The notes under the pieces are model-generated. The model was not told where the DNA came from. It saw nothing but the letters and a program-made list of their open reading frames with translations, and searched no databases. Positions 22,789 to 35,842 of a DNA stretch of 64,000 bases are shown here, piece after piece. A program made the position numbers and the translations under genes. This stretch comes from Jaltomata sinuosa (taxonomy: Eukaryota > Streptophyta > Magnoliopsida > Solanales > Solanaceae), in the NCBI GenBank assembly GCA_003996215.1, contig QJPP01001952.1:1-64000 (forward strand). The letters run 5' to 3'. Positions within the stretch are counted from its first letter, which is position 1, and every line of letters starts with the position of its first letter.

Positions 22789-23997
22789 GGGAATTTGAGG
22801 GTGAAAAAGGGAGAAAAACAAGAGGTGATTTCTGGATAAGAATTTGAGGAAATTACAAATTTCCTCTTCAATTCCCTGTGATGAAGAAACATTGATACTT
22901 GGTGGGTACGAATTCGATCATAGACCGATGATTTGTAGGATTTTCTGCGGAATTTCACTGTGAGGAACGTTGAGGTGCCACCTGTAAATTCTAGGCTCTT
23001 CTAGAAGGTGAAAAACTCATCAATTTTTGTACAATAGATGGGGAGAGGAAAAATAGACGGAGGGGTAATGATTTTTGAGGATTTTGGGAGTCGTTTGATG
23101 CTGTTTGCATGTCGTTTGGAACTGGGTTTGGATGGAATTGGTACTGGGTGTTGTTGTTGATGTCGTCTATTTGTGAAAGAGACGAAGGGGTCATTTGGTC
23201 TGTGTGTTGTTGGTTTAGGGAAAGAAAGGAAATATTATAAGGGAGTTTGGGTATTGGGCTCGGACGGGTCAACGAGTTAGAAGTGGGCTTAGGCGGGTTG
23301 GGGATTTATTTTTGATCCCAACTGTTTGTTGAAACAAAATTGGTGAAGGGCCATTTAAATAATGGCCACATTTTGCAAATGTGGCCATTTCAACTTTTAG
23401 GAGATAACCAAATTTGGAAGATTTAGGGAAATTCGGCCAATATTTAAATAGTTTTAAGGATTTAGGCTAGAATAGGAATAAAGGTGAACTAATTACAATT
23501 AATCATCGAAGACTCATTAAAATTAAACGATTTAAAATAATTATTGGATTTAACCCATAATTACCTCATTTTAAAACTGTGAAATTAATTTTTCAATTAA
23601 TCTATCATTTTAAATTAATTTGGAGGAGAATCAAACATTTAATATTTTAAAAAGGATTTCTTATGACTTTGAACTTTGAAATAGTTTCTTAAATAATCCC
23701 ATATAAATTCTATATAATTAAATATGAAAAATATGAATTCGTATTTAAAACTCTTATAAAGCTGATTGGAAAATGTTTCATTCTTTTATAAAACAATTAT
23801 TTCTAAAAAATTGTTTAAAATTCAGAGAAGGCTCAAGATTAATTTATAATGTGGAGGGTAAAATGTCCCGACTGACAATCAACCAACGAACGAACACTTT
23901 TTATTACGTCAAACTCAATAACTGAACCCAGCTGAACCCGACTGAACTTTGCACACTATGGCTAGGAAGTGCATGAATGAACACCCTGTGTTGATGG

Positions 23998-24002
23998 AGA
24001 AA
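23998..24002. repeat. Target-site duplication of E2, left copy
   Basis: AGAAA directly left of the E2 terminus; identical to 35838-35842. Typical length for Ty3/gypsy integration. Confidence 0.93.
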
Positions 24003-27000
24003 TGTCACGACCCAATTTCTCGGTCATGATGGCACCTACAACCCCCGGTAGGTGAACCAATCCTCATAGCCCAGGACAGTTAGTAATGGGCTTCTATCTA
24101 CCAAATAAGGGAACAAGACGAAGAGAATAGATAACAGGGATATAAATATATACATATGCGGAAACTAAACCAAACCCCAAGACCTGGTATCATAGTATAG
24201 AGCCAAAACTACATACATGGAGTGTAAACGATCCAAAACAATATATACAGATGTCTCTGAATGGTAATAGAGTACATAAAGCAAAAGATAAACTAAAGCT
24301 AAGCTCCGATCGCCAAGAGCTCACCCTCAGTCTGAAGTAATCCCCAACAGATCTCCAAGCACGACTTACAGGGATCTAACGGTGATGGCCCACGCTAGGA
24401 TCTGCACCCAAAGATGTAGGGGGTAGGGTGAGCACCAAATGCGAAGCATAAGGTACCCAGTAGGTATCATAGGCCGATTGGGCACATATAAGGTAAAAAC
24501 ATAGTAACAGACAGAATAGAAGCAAGTAGTCACAGAAATCAACAAAAGGTACACAGGAACTAGCCCAGAGGGAAGTCAACAGAACCACATGTGAGGCCAG
24601 CAAGAAAGATATATACACCATAGGCACAGGTGAAAGTAAGAAACAACGCACCTGGGGTCCTTGCAATAACAGTGTATACATAATAAGTTTACGAAATGGA
24701 CGGTATACTGGTAACCTCAAGTGTAAGAAGAAGAGAGAAAGAGTAATGATAGACATGCTTAGAGACATGAATCAAGCCTAACTAATCATATCAATCTCAA
24801 ATCAAGCAACTAACAGTCTAGCAGTAACCAATTTCATAATTAACCATAACAGGGAACAATTCTACAAGTAAATAGCAAGAGTCTACCTACAGTCCCCCGG
24901 CCGCCCATACAACCGAGGAACACAAACAAGTGAAAATAAACCATCCGGCATGCCATACTACCGGAGCATACAATCCACAAAAAACAAACAAGGGTGGAGC
25001 CTCAAACAATGAATGATATGATGCATGAAGATCTCAAGTGAAATGGTATCTCTGTATGTACCTCCTCCGGTGCCGATCCGGCCCAGCAGGTAGGTTCCAT
25101 GGAAGGACACTGCCCGTATACCTCTATTCCACCGTATACCCCTCCTCCGACACATGCAGCCCGAAGCCCCAGGCCCGGATGGCAAGGTCCATGGAGGTCC
25201 CCGACCCCATACTAAAACTCAGTATCAAAACATATCATCCGGAAGCAAGTCCGGTTTCAAGATAGAGACCCAGTCTCGAATATGCATGCCTAGACCCTGT
25301 CCACGACTAAAGTAGTAGGAAAATCTCTCAAAAAACCCCTCCAAGGGTGCCTGGGCATAACCGGGTCTAAATAGTAGAAATTCATCTCGGGTGCTAGGTC
25401 CGACCGAGGCTAAAATTATCTCAAATAGCAAGAAAACTCAACTAGCACCCCGTCCCTGCCGAGTCTAGCGTTAATCGTAAAACTGGTGATTTAAATCATA
25501 ATTTTACTTTCTTTACCCAAGAATATTTACAAGTTAAATCAAACCATTTCCAAATTATTTCCATGAAAAAGGGGCCCCCGGGGCCATGCAAGGTTTAGAA
25601 AATAGTGTCAGTAGGCCCGAAGCCCAAACCGTAGTAAAACATAAATAAAACCTCTTTATATGCATGGAAATGGTATGAACAAACACAATAGCTGCCCAGC
25701 AGCTCACAATTAACCTATCGACCCTGCACAGGCCCACAGCTACTCAGCAAGCATAACCAGCCTAGAAGGATAATTCTATGCCCGGGACACGCGGACATTC
25801 CCAAAATCCCACCTTCTATTTTCCAGAGTCAACAAGGTCTCACAGGACCACAAGTGTAAATAAAATATATCGGCAAGTACTACAAGCAACGGAGGAACAA
25901 AAGTAGGCGGACATGAATAAAGCGGTCGAGGTCTATGGTACCAACCTAATAAACCAACCCAAGGATGCCCATTAACACAATTTTATCCTATATATGCGGA
26001 GTCTAGGGAAGATAAACCGTAACCTACCTGTCATCCGATGACAAGCTCAAACCTCGCTGAAAATCTTCGAAATGAAATGAACTCTAATTCGGGATTGAAT
26101 AAGTTGACGTAGATAATCGATTTTCATTTGAGAATCAACTATAGTTTCAAAACATGCTTTCTTCCACAAAATCCCTACAGCCATCTGCTCGAATATATGT
26201 ACTATAGCCTATGCTAATGTTTTGGATGGAAAAGAAAATAGAAGTTTGTAGTAAAAAGGAACAGCAACATATGTTCTACTTTCCTCATAACCATATGAAC
26301 AATACATAGTGCAGAATATATACATATACGTGTATGGGCCAATTGGTTCTTTAATTACCTTTTTATCATTATTTTAAACTACTAAATCCTTAGTCCTAAT
26401 CATCATCTTGGTGTCAATGGACTATATACACAACATGCTGCCCCTTCCTCTCTAGTTACACGTGGTGGTGGTCAACACCACCCATTTCCTTATCCGTTTA
26501 ATATTAGGTGGAGTCTATAGCATGTATGCACTCGGGTATTGCATAAGTTCGTGTTAAAATAAATATAACTTTTTGAATATATCATAATTCATAGAAAATT
26601 ATTTCAAACAAAACCTACTATATTATAATAATAACTTTCAACATAAGTAAATTTACTATCTCCGTTAAAATATTACAATGTATAAAAACCTTATAAAATA
26701 AATACATACACAATTATGTCATAACAAAAGTATTTTTCATACACATTAGAATACTTTAAAAAGGTAATAAAAACTATAACTTTTAAAATAAAGTATTTTC
26801 AAATATACGCGCGATGCTAATAAAGTTCTTAAATTTAGGTTTCGTAATTCACCATCGCACAATTTTGATACTCAAGAACTCTCCTTGGAACCCTCCCTTA
26901 TGTTTTCTCACTGCTCCAGAACTGAAATGGCATTTTAAAATGTGAAGTTGAGGCTTTAAATCGATTTTTACCCGACCCGGTTCGCGACCCGGTTCGCAAC

Positions 27001-27373
27001 CCGGTTTCTGCCAGACAGTCCGCGGTAAAACAGTCATAACTTTTTACTCCGAGATCAGTTGGACGTGAGGTTTTGTGTGTTGGAAACTAGACTCGTAGAC
27101 CTTCGATTTGGTATTTCGGGGGACATCTAACTCTTTATATATTGAGAGAAAATCTCTGAGACATTGTACCCAAAGTTCTGAAAATTTATTAAAGAAACTT
27201 ACGATAACTTTTGCCGACTTGCTTGACTTCAAAACTTATCATACGACCAGAAAAATGGCCCCGGCACCGAACTACCGGTCCCGACAAGCCTTAAATGACT
27301 TGGGGCCTCTACAAACAATCTCTAACGGTACAAGGAAAACGTATACGTGGAAATAACCGGAAGGGTCATTACA
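24003..27373 (-). repeat. 3' LTR of E2 (3,371 bp)
   Basis: Bounded by the target duplication on the low side and by the end of pol on the high side. The minus-strand sequence just upstream of the LTR start (27374-27390) is AGTAGTGGATGA, a weak polypurine tract like that of E1. Small frames inside (24768-24376, 25431-25225 and others) recur in the other LTR with changes and are not genes. Confidence 0.93.
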
Positions 27374-27383
27374 TCATCCACTA

Positions 27384-27611
27384 CTAAAAAGGACTTTCAT
27401 CCTCGAAAGTCAAGGTCAAGGGGGTACCTGAAGGCTCAAACAGTTGCGGATACTGAGCCCGCATATCTCTCTCGGTATCCCAGGTAGCCTCCTCGACTGG
27501 ACGGTGCCTCCACTGAATCTTAACAACCGAGATCTCTCGAGACCTCAATCTCCTGACATCTCTGGACAAAATAGCTGCCGACTCCTCAACAAAGGCTAAA
27601 CCCTCACCCAA
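27384..27611 (-). pseudogene. E2 integrase C-terminal chromodomain
   Basis: Open for 75 residues after an in-frame stop at 27627-27629. It carries GEGLAFVEES, then VKIQWRHRPVEEATWDTE and QYPQLFE, the Tekay-type chromodomain. It is nearly the same as 7282-7524 in E1, which supports one lineage for both. Two stops end pol, followed closely by the LTR. Confidence 0.87.
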
Positions 27612-27626
27612 CTGAACTGAATCCCA

Positions 27627-28900
27627 CTACAACACATGAGACTCATCTGGGACATACCGACGCAACATCGAAACATGAAATACAGGATGTATAGCTGAAA
27701 ACATCAGAGGCAAGGCTAACGGATAGGCAACGCTACCAACCCTCTGAAGAATCTCAAACGGCCCAATGTACCTGGGGCTAAGCTTGCCCCGCCTACCAAA
27801 TCTCATCACGCCATTCATGGGCGATACACGGAGAAACACCAAGTCACCGACACTAAACTCCAAGGCACGACGCCTACGATCAGGATAACTCTTCTGCCTG
27901 CTCTGAGCTGCCCGAAGTCTGTCCTATATTGCTCGGACCCGATCTAAGGAATCTCGAAGCAATTCTGTACTCTGTGGCCTAGAATCAAAACCATCAAACC
28001 AACCTACCGGTGATCTGCAACGCCTGCCATACAAAGCCTCAAAAGGTGCCATGCCAATACTCGAATGGAAACTATTATTATAAGCAACTCTGCCAAGGGA
28101 ACAAACTGATCCCAAGAATCTCCAAAGTCAAGAATACAGGCCCGAAGCATGTCATCCAGAATCTGAATGGTCCTCTCGGACTGGCCATCTGTCTGAGGGT
28201 GGAAAGCGGTACTAAGATGAACCTCTATACCCAAATCTCACTGAATAGCCCTCCAGAACTGAGATGTGAACTGAGTGCCGCGGTCTGAAATGATAGAAGC
28301 TGGGACCCCGTGCAACCGAACAATCTCACGAAGGTAGATCTGAGCTAACCTCTCTGAACCATAAGAAGTCTGAACCCATGAGAAGTATGAGGCAAACCAA
28401 CAACAAAGTCTATAGTAATCCCTTCCCACTTCCACTCAGGAATGGGAAGTCGCTGCATCAAACCACCAGGTCTCATGTGCTTGAACTTAACCTGCTAAAA
28501 GTTCAAGCACCGAGATACAAACTCCGCTATATCCCACTTCAAACCACTCAACCAGTAAAGCTGTCTCAAGTCTCTATACATCTTTGCTGTGCCAGGGTGA
28601 ATGGAGTATCTAGTACAATGTGCCTCATGAAGTATCAATTGAATCAAATCACTAATCCTTGGAACACAAAGGCGACTATCAAACCTCAGAACCCCATCTG
28701 AATCTAGAGTAGCCTTGCTGGTCTCACCCTGAACAACCCGATCATGAAGGTCACACAGCTGCTGATCCTCAAACTGACGGCTCTGAATCTGATCAAACAA
28801 AGTAGAACAAACCTCAACACTAGCGAGAACTCTGCTAGGATCCGACAAGTCAAGACTAACTAAACGGTTAGTCAAGGACTGGATGTCCAAGGCCAATGGT
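27627..28900 (-). pseudogene. E2 integrase, fragmented
   Basis: The N-terminal zinc region (28640-28495) keeps EAHCTRYSIHPG, but the last Cys of HHCC is Phe (RCLNF), followed by a TAG at 28497-28495. The first catalytic Asp region (TIDFVVGLP, about 28400) is followed by a deletion of some 70 bases against E1. Reading resumes in a different frame with SDRGTQF (second Asp) and GQSERTIQ (Glu), both intact. A frame change at about 28080-28110 and further stops near 27923 and 27866 follow. The DNA-binding C-terminal part (RVSPMNGVMRFGRRGKLSPR) is open at 27863-27627. Confidence 0.88.
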
Positions 28901-30780
28901 TGCTCTGAAACTGAAAGAGAAGCTAGGGTACCCATACTCACTGCCTTCCATCTCAAGGCATCCGCTACCACATTTGCCTTGCCCGGATGATACAGAATAG
29001 TGAAGTCATAATCCTTCAGTAACTCGACCCATCTCCTCTGTCTCGAGTTCAACTCTCGCTGACTCGTGATATACTGAAGACTACGGTGATCGGTGAAGAT
29101 CTCACAGTGAACCCCATATAGGTAATGCCTCCAGATCTTAAGCGCGAAAACTATCGCCGCCAACTCTAAGTCATGAGTGGGGTAGTTGCGCTCGTGAACC
29201 TTCAGCTGCCTCGACGCATATTCTATTACTCGACCCTGTTGTATCAACACACAACCAAGACCAACCCCAGAAGGATCACAGTACACGGAGAAGCTCTGAC
29301 CGGCAAAGTCAAAACTGGAGCTGAAGTCAATAAGTCCTTAAGCCTCTGGAAGCTATCCTCACACTGATCCGACCACTGAAATGGGACATCCTTCCTAGTC
29401 AGCATAGTCAAGGGTGCTGCTATGGAAGAAAATCCCTCAACGAACCGTCGTAGTAACCTGCTAACCCAATAAAGCTGCGGACCTCAGTAGCAGTAGTAAG
29501 TCTAGGCCAATCACAAACCGCAGAAATCATTCCCGGGTCAACCATAATCCCATCCTTAGAAACCACGTGCCCTAGGAATGAAACTGACTCAAGCCAAAAC
29601 TCGCACTTTGAGAACTTGGCTTAAAGCCGATGATCTCTCAAAGTCTAGAGTATAACCCTGAAGTGCTGCTCATGCTCATCTCTACTACGCGAGTATACCA
29701 AGATGTCGTCTATAAAAACTATCACAAATGAGTCCAAATACGGGCCAAGAACCCCGTGCATCAAGTTCATAAAGGCTGCAGGGGCATTAGTTAACCCAAA
29801 AGACATCACCAGGAACTCATAATGGCCATAACGTGTCCTGAATGCTGTCTTAGGGATGTCCTCCGCCCTAATCCTCAACTGATGGTAGCCAGACCTCAAA
29901 TCAATCTTTGAAAACACGACTGAACCCTGAAGCTGGTCAAATAAATCATCAATCCTCGGCATCAGATACCTATTCTTCACTGTCACCCTATTCAGCTGAT
30001 GATAATTAATACACATGCGCATCGACCCATCCTTGTTCTTCATGAAGAGAACAGGAGCACCCCAAGGTGACACACTAGGTTTAATAAACCCCTTAGCTAA
30101 CAGATCCTGGAGCTGCTCCTTAAGATCCCTCAACTCAGCAGGAGCCATACAGTAAGGAGAAATAGAAATGGGCTTAGTGCCCAACTCTAGCTCAATAGTG
30201 AAATCAATATCTCTCTCAGGTGGAAGGCCTGGCAGGTCGGTAGGAGACACATCAAGGAAGTCTCTAACCACAGGAACAAACTCAGGAGAAGTAGGGTCAG
30301 CACTAACATCTCGAACATATGCTAGATAAGCTAAACACCCACAGGAAATCAACTTCCTAGCTCGAAGACAAGAGATGACCCCAGATGGTGCATTGCTAAC
30401 AGAACCCTGCCACACAACCGGAGATACACCGGGCACAGCTATGGTAATGGTCTTGGCATAACAATCCAAAACCACAAGGTGAGGGGATAACCAGTCCATT
30501 CCCAGTATCACATCAAAATCTAGCATATCAAGAATCATCAAATCACCCCAAGTCTCTGAATCACCAATAGATAGCATACAAGATCTCACAATCCGATCCA
30601 CTACTAAAGAATCTCCTACTGGGGTCGAAACAGAAACATGAACAGATAATGGCTCACTAGCTAACCCCAAACAAGGGACAAAGTAGGCAGATACGTATGA
30701 ACAAGTGGATCCAGGATCAAATAAAGCCATAGCAGACTGATGGCACACAGAAATCGTACCTATAATCACAGCATCTGAGG
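28901..30780 (-). pseudogene. E2 pol: protease, reverse transcriptase, RNase H
   Basis: The 374-residue frame 30769-29645 is the best-preserved pol segment of the window. The protease active site ALFDPGST is intact (Asp at 30718-30716), and the RT core reads down to FIDD (Asp codons at 29710-29705). It ends in TAG at 29647-29645, where E1 has CAG; a TAA follows near 29623. A one-base deletion near 29449-29451 (TACTAC-GACGG against TACTACAGACGG in E1) and a second indel near 29305 shift frame. RNase H is open from 29286 and has all three acidic positions (Asp at YCDPS, Glu at DLELA, Asp at TDHRS). Confidence 0.92.
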
Positions 30781-30814
30781 CCTCTGCCTCTGGTCTCCTA
30801 GGGACCGCGTAAAA

Positions 30815-32251
30815 CTAACGACGACCTCCACCTGCCCGACCGCCATCCCTACCACATGCTCTGCCGTGCGGAGCACCACCTCTACCCTGACGACCAACCC
30901 CTCTAGCCGGGGGATAAACTGCTCGTAAAGGCTCGGCCAACTGAACTGTACCCTGCTGAGGGCAATCTCTAGCAAAATGACCAATCACACAACAAGTAAA
31001 ACAAGCCCCTGGCGGCCTACTCGGTCTAGATGAACTAGCAGATCTCGTATAACCACCACGACCTGATGCCCCAGAAACTGTACCCCTTGAAGACTGGCCG
31101 CCATAGCCCTGATGGCTGCTCAAACCCTGCTCGAACTGGGTACTATCGAAAGTCTGAAGGGAAGCCTGAACCGGTCGGCTGGACTGACCCTGGTGCTGCT
31201 GTGGCTGATAACTCCAACTCCACTGGCTAGAATCTCTACCACCATATCTGGAACCACTGCAGACACCCGGATGTCGAGGCCTCTAATCTCTGGACCCTTG
31301 ATCATGTCGCTGTAAGTCCTCCACGGTGCGGACATAGTCTACGATAGCCTGAAATGACCGTCCACCGGCAATCAATATCTCAGCTGGCTTCCTGATCTCT
31401 GGCCTCAAACCCCATACAAATCTGCGAATCCTATCTGCCTCGGTAGGAATGATCATAGCTCCGAACGGTGCTAGCTGATGAAAACGGGTCTCATACTCTC
31501 AGACAGTCGTAGACCCCTGCATAAGGTGAGTAAACTTCTCCCTACGACGCTCACGATCACTCTGAGGTAGGAAATTGGCCATAAAGGCCTCATAAAACTC
31601 AGACCAGGTCAAAAGAGGTGACAATGGTGGTCTACAAGCAACCTGGGCCCTCCACCATAACTTCGCTGGGCCCTCCAACTTATAGGTAGTATAACCAACC
31701 CCGTGAGTCTCCAACAAACCCAAATGATGCAACATCTCCTCACAGGTAGTAATAAAGTCAGGTGGATCCTGTCCAGAAGTACCAGCAAACCTCGGAGGTG
31801 CTAACCTCAAAAACCTACCCAACGCCTTATGCTCTGACTTTGTCATAACTGGGCGAGGAGAAGGAGGCTGTGCAACAGATAGAATCGGAATGACCTCCGC
31901 ACCGGGAGCCATAGTTGCAGGCTGCGCTCCTGAGCTCTGTGCACCCAGGGCTGCCCCCTGAGCCAAAGTCTGTTCCACCTCAGAAGGCCGCTCTCCAATC
32001 ATACCCAAAAGCTGTAATAGTAATTCCCGAATATTTGGAGACTGAGATGCGGCTGGAGCTGGCACAGAAGTGGGCACTGGAGCTGGTACTGGATTTGGTG
32101 GTACCTTGGCTGCCCCCCGATCCACATGCTGCTCAGGCTCTATCTCAACTCTAGCAGCTCTAACAGGTGCCACTTCTCGAGGGCGTCCTCGACCCTTAGC
32201 TGGAGTGGGAGGCTCATCTCGACGTGATGCCGATGATCTCGTACGAACCAT
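30815..32251 (-). pseudogene. E2 gag, three in-frame stops
   Basis: The ATG at 32251 starts MVRTRSSASRRDE, about 200 bases after the primer site. One frame runs the whole length with stops at 31501-31499 (TGA), 31285-31283 (TAG, from AAG as in E1) and 30817-30815 (TAG, from CAG). Domains in order: basic Pro/Ala-rich N-terminus, capsid block (PPRFAGTSGQDP, WSEFYEAFMANFLPQSDRER), a Gln/Ser-rich linker, and a CX2CX4HX4C zinc knuckle (CFTCCVIGHFARDC) at 31003-30962, followed by a Gly/Arg-rich tail. Without the stops it would read on into protease as a single gag-pol, as usual for this lineage. Confidence 0.92.
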
Positions 32252-32449
32252 CTGCAGAAGAATGAAGTACGACAAATGAGATTTCGAGAAATTTCAAGGG
32301 TTCCACGCACGACACAGAAGCAAGGAAAGAGTCAAATTTCCTAAAATGTCACTGTAGCCTCCCAAAGATTGAGTACGGACATCTCCGCCCCAATCAGCAG
32401 GACTCTACTAGACATTGGCTCCTATACCAATGACACCGGTAAACCTAGG

Positions 32450-32461
32450 GCTCTGATACCA
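32450..32461 (-). other. Primer-binding site of E2 (tRNA-iMet type)
   Basis: The minus strand reads TGGTATCAGAGC, 3 bases inside the 5' LTR terminus at 32465. It is an exact match to the site in E1. Confidence 0.95.
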
Positions 32462-32464
32462 AGT

Positions 32465-35400
32465 TGTCACGACCCGATTTCTCGGTCATGATGGCACCTA
32501 CAACCCCCGGTAGGTGAACCAATCCCGTAGCCCAGGACAGTTAGTAATGGGCTACTATCTAACAAATAAGGGAACAAGACGAAGAGAATAGATAACAGGG
32601 ATATAAATATATATATATGATGAAACTAAACCAAACCCCAAGACCTGGTATCATAGTATAGAGCCAAAACTACATACATGGAGTGCAAACGATCCAAAAC
32701 AATATATACAAATGTCTCTGAATGGTAATAGAGTACATAAAGCAAAAGATAAACTAAAGCTAAGCTCCGATCGCCAATAGCTCACCCTCAGTCTGAAGTA
32801 ATCCCCAACAGAACTCCAAGCACGACTTACAACGATATAACGGCGATGGTCCATGCTAGGATCTGCACCCAAAGATGCAGGGGGTAGGGTGAGCACCAAA
32901 TGCGAAGCATAAGATACCCAGTAGGTATCATAGGCCGACTGGGCACATATAAGATAAAAACGTAGTAACAGACAGAATAGAAGCAAGTAGTCACAGAAAT
33001 CAACAAAAGGTACACAGGAACTAGCCCAGAGGGAAGTCAACAGAATCACATGTGAGGTCAGCAAGCAAGATATATACACCATAGGCATAGGTGAAAGTAA
33101 GAAACAACACACTTGGGATCCTTGCAATAACAGAGTATACATAATAAGTTTACGAAATGGACGGTATACCGGTAACCTCAAGTGTAAGAAGAAGAGAGAA
33201 AGAGTAATGATAGGCATGCTTAGAGATGAATCAAGCCTAATTAATCATATCAATCTCAAATCCAGCAACTAACAGTCTAGCAGTAACCAATTTCATAATT
33301 AATTATAACAGGGAACAATTCTACAAGTAAATAGCAAGAGTCTACCTACAGTCCCATAGCCGCCCATACAACCGAGGAACACAAACAAGTGAAAACAAAC
33401 CCTCCGGCATCCCATACTACCGGAGCGTACAATCCACAAACAACAAACAAGGGTGGAGCCTCAAACAATGAATGATATGATGCATGAAGATCTCAAGTGA
33501 AATGGTATCTCTGTATGTACCTCCTCCGGTGCCGATCCGGCCCAGCAGGTAGGTTCCATTGAAGGACACTGCCCGTATACCTCTACTCCACCGTATAGCC
33601 CTCCTCCGGCACATGCAGCCCGAAGCTCGAAGCCCCAGGCCTGGATGGCAAGGTCCATGGAGGTCCCCGATCCCATACTAAAACTCAGTATCAAAACATG
33701 TCATCCAGAAGCAAGTCCGGTTTCAAGATAGAGACCCAATCTCGAATATGCATGCCCAGACCCTGTCCAGGACTAAAGTAGTAGGAAAATCTCTCAAAAA
33801 AACCCCTCCAAGGGTGCACGGGCATAACCGGGTCTAAACATTAGAAAGTCATCTCGGGTGCTCAGTCCGACCGAGGCTAAAATTATCTCAAATAGCAAGA
33901 AAACTCAACTAGCACCCCGACCCTGCCGAGTCTAGCGTTAATCGTAAAACTGGTGATTTAAATCATAATTTTACTTTCTTTACCCAAGAATATTCACAAG
34001 TTAAATCAAACCATTTCAAAATTATTTCCATAAAAAATGCCCCCCGGGGCCATGTAAGGTTTAGAAAATAGTGTCAGTAGGCCCGAAGCCCAAACCGTAG
34101 TAAAACATAAATAAAACTTCTTTATATGCATGGAAATGGTATGAACAAACACAATAGCTTCCCAGCAGCTCACAATCAACCTATCGACCCTGCACAGGCC
34201 CACAGCTACTCAGCAAGCATAACCAGCCTAGAAGGATAATTCTATACCCGGGACTCGCGGACATTCCCAAAACCCCACCTTCTATGTTCCAGAGTCAACA
34301 AGGTCTCACAGGACCACAAGGGTAAATAAAATATATCGGCAAGTACTACAAGCAACGGAGGAACAAAAGTAGGCGGACATGAATAAAGCGGTCGAGGTCT
34401 GTGGTACCAACCTAATAAACCAACCCAAGGATGCCCATTAACACAATTTTATCCTATATATGCGGATTCTAGGGAAAATAAACCGTAACCTACCTGTCGT
34501 CCGATGACAAGCTCAAACCTCGCTGAAAAGCTCCTAAATGAAATTAACTCGAATTCGGGCTTGAATAAGTTTACGTAGATAATCAATTTTCATTTGAGAA
34601 TCAACTATAGTTTCAAAACATGCTTTCTTCCACAAAATCCCTCCAGCCATCTGCTCGCATATATGTACTATAGCCTATGCTAATGTTTTGGATGGAAAAA
34701 AAAATAGAAGTTTGTAGTAAAAAGGAACAACAACATATGTTCTACTTTCCTCATAACCAGATGAACAATACATAGTGCAGAATATATACATATACGTGTG
34801 TGGGCCAACTGGTTCTTTAATTACCTTTTTATCATTATTTTAAACTACTAAATCCTTAGTCCTAATCATCATCTAGGTGTCAATGGACTATATACACAAC
34901 ATGCTGCCCCTTCCTCTCTAGTTACACGTGGTGGTGGTCAACACCACCCATTTCCTTATCCGTTTAATCTTAGGTGGCGTCTATAGCATGTATGCACTCG
35001 GGTATTGCATAAGTTCACGGTAAAATAAATATAACTTTTTGAATATATCATAATTCATAGAAAATTATTTCAAACAAAACCTACTATATTATAATAATAA
35101 CTTTCAACATAACTAAATTTACTATCTCCGTTAAAATATTATAATGTATAAAAACCTTATAAAATAAATACATACACAATTATGTCATAACAAAAGTATT
35201 TTTCATACACATTAGAATACTTTAAAAAGGTAATAAAAAATATAACTTTTAAAATAAAGTATTTTCAAATATACACACGATGCTAATAAAGTTCTTAAAT
35301 TTAGGTTTCATAATTCACCATCGCACGATTTTGATACTCAAGAACTCTCTTGGAACCCTCCCTTATGTTTTCTCACTGTTCCAGAACTGAAATGGCATTT

Positions 35401-35837
35401 TAAAATGTGAAGTTGAGGCTTTAAATCGATTTTGACCCGACCCGGTTCGCGACCCGGTTCGCAACCCAATTTCTGCCAGACAGTCCGCGGTAAAACAGTC
35501 ATAACTTTTTACTCTAAGATCAGTTGGACGTGAGGTTTGTGGGTTGGATACTAGACTCGTAGACCTTCGATTTGGTATTTTGGGGGACTTCTAACTCTTT
35601 ATATATTGAGAGAAAAGCTCTGAGATATTTTACCCAAAGTTCCGAAAATTTATTAAAGAAACTTACGATAACTTTTGCCGACTTGCTTGACTTCAAAACT
35701 TATCATACAACCAAAAAAATGGCCCCGACACTGAACTACCGATCCCGACAAGCCTTAAATGACTTGGGGCCACTACAAACAAGCTCTAACGGTACAAGGA
35801 AAACGTATACGTGAAAATACACGGAAGGGTCATTACA
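32465..35837 (-). repeat. 5' LTR of E2 (3,373 bp)
   Basis: Pairs with 24003-27373 along its whole length. Its right end CATTACA is followed at once by the AGAAA duplication. A possible TATA box on the minus strand (ATATATAAAG, 35597-35606) lies 240 bases from the LTR start; it is a candidate only. The 188-residue hydrophobic frame 33217-32651 is shortened by a stop in the sister LTR and comes from pyrimidine-rich DNA, so I do not call it a gene. Confidence 0.94.
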
Positions 35838-35842
35838 AGAAA
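35838..35842. repeat. Target-site duplication of E2, right copy
   Basis: AGAAA, identical to 23998-24002. The empty site would have joined ...gttgatgg-AGAAA-cttccaaactg... Confidence 0.93.

Larger units (their letters stand above)
11197..24002 (-). mobile_element. O: Ogre/Tat-type LTR retrotransposon, internally deleted
   Basis: A minus-strand element. Reading from high to low coordinates: 5' LTR (from about 24002 to 20130), primer site resembling tRNA-Arg (20129-20112), a 1.4 kb leader, gag (18689-16935), protease (about 16900-16290), the start of the RT region joined to the end of integrase (15645-15024), then a 3' untranslated region at least 3.8 kb long with four tandem arrays. Long LTRs, a tRNA-Arg primer and a repeat-rich 3' region are known traits of Ogre/Tat elements. 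The 3' LTR is not visible: E1 ends at 11196 with no boundary of its own, so E1 probably inserted into the 3' region of O. The right limit at 24002 is set only by the E2 insertion. Confidence 0.75.
20130..24002 (-). repeat. 5' LTR of O (at least most of 3.9 kb)
   Basis: Non-coding and A/T-rich, bounded on the low side by the primer site. The upper limit is uncertain: E2 inserted at 24003, and no second copy of this LTR is in the window to compare. A stretch near 23865-24000 with short repeats of 'ctgaacccgactgaac' may be the start of the LTR. A TATA box on the minus strand at 22781 splits it into about 1.2 kb of U3 and 2.6 kb of R-U5. The frames at 22468-22713 (+) and 23272-22991 (-) lie around the inferred start of transcription and are not genes. 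Confidence 0.65.
24003..35837 (-). mobile_element. E2: structurally complete Tekay/Del-type chromovirus
   Basis: An 11,835-base minus-strand element: 5' LTR at 32465-35837, primer site 32461-32450, gag, protease, RT, RNase H, integrase, chromodomain, and 3' LTR at 24003-27373. It is flanked by identical 5-bp AGAAA duplications. Both LTRs begin and end alike (TGTAATGACC start and GTGACA end on the minus strand) and differ in length by only 2 bases. By eye they differ at roughly 2-6% of positions depending on the stretch, well below the E1 pair, so this is among the younger insertions. All coding parts have stops or frameshifts, so it is not autonomous now. Confidence 0.96.

Noticed and set aside
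32651..33217. 188-residue hydrophobic minus frame in the E2 5' LTR
   Set aside because: The other LTR has a stop and changes in the same frame (24768-24376 only). The hydrophobicity comes from pyrimidine-rich DNA.
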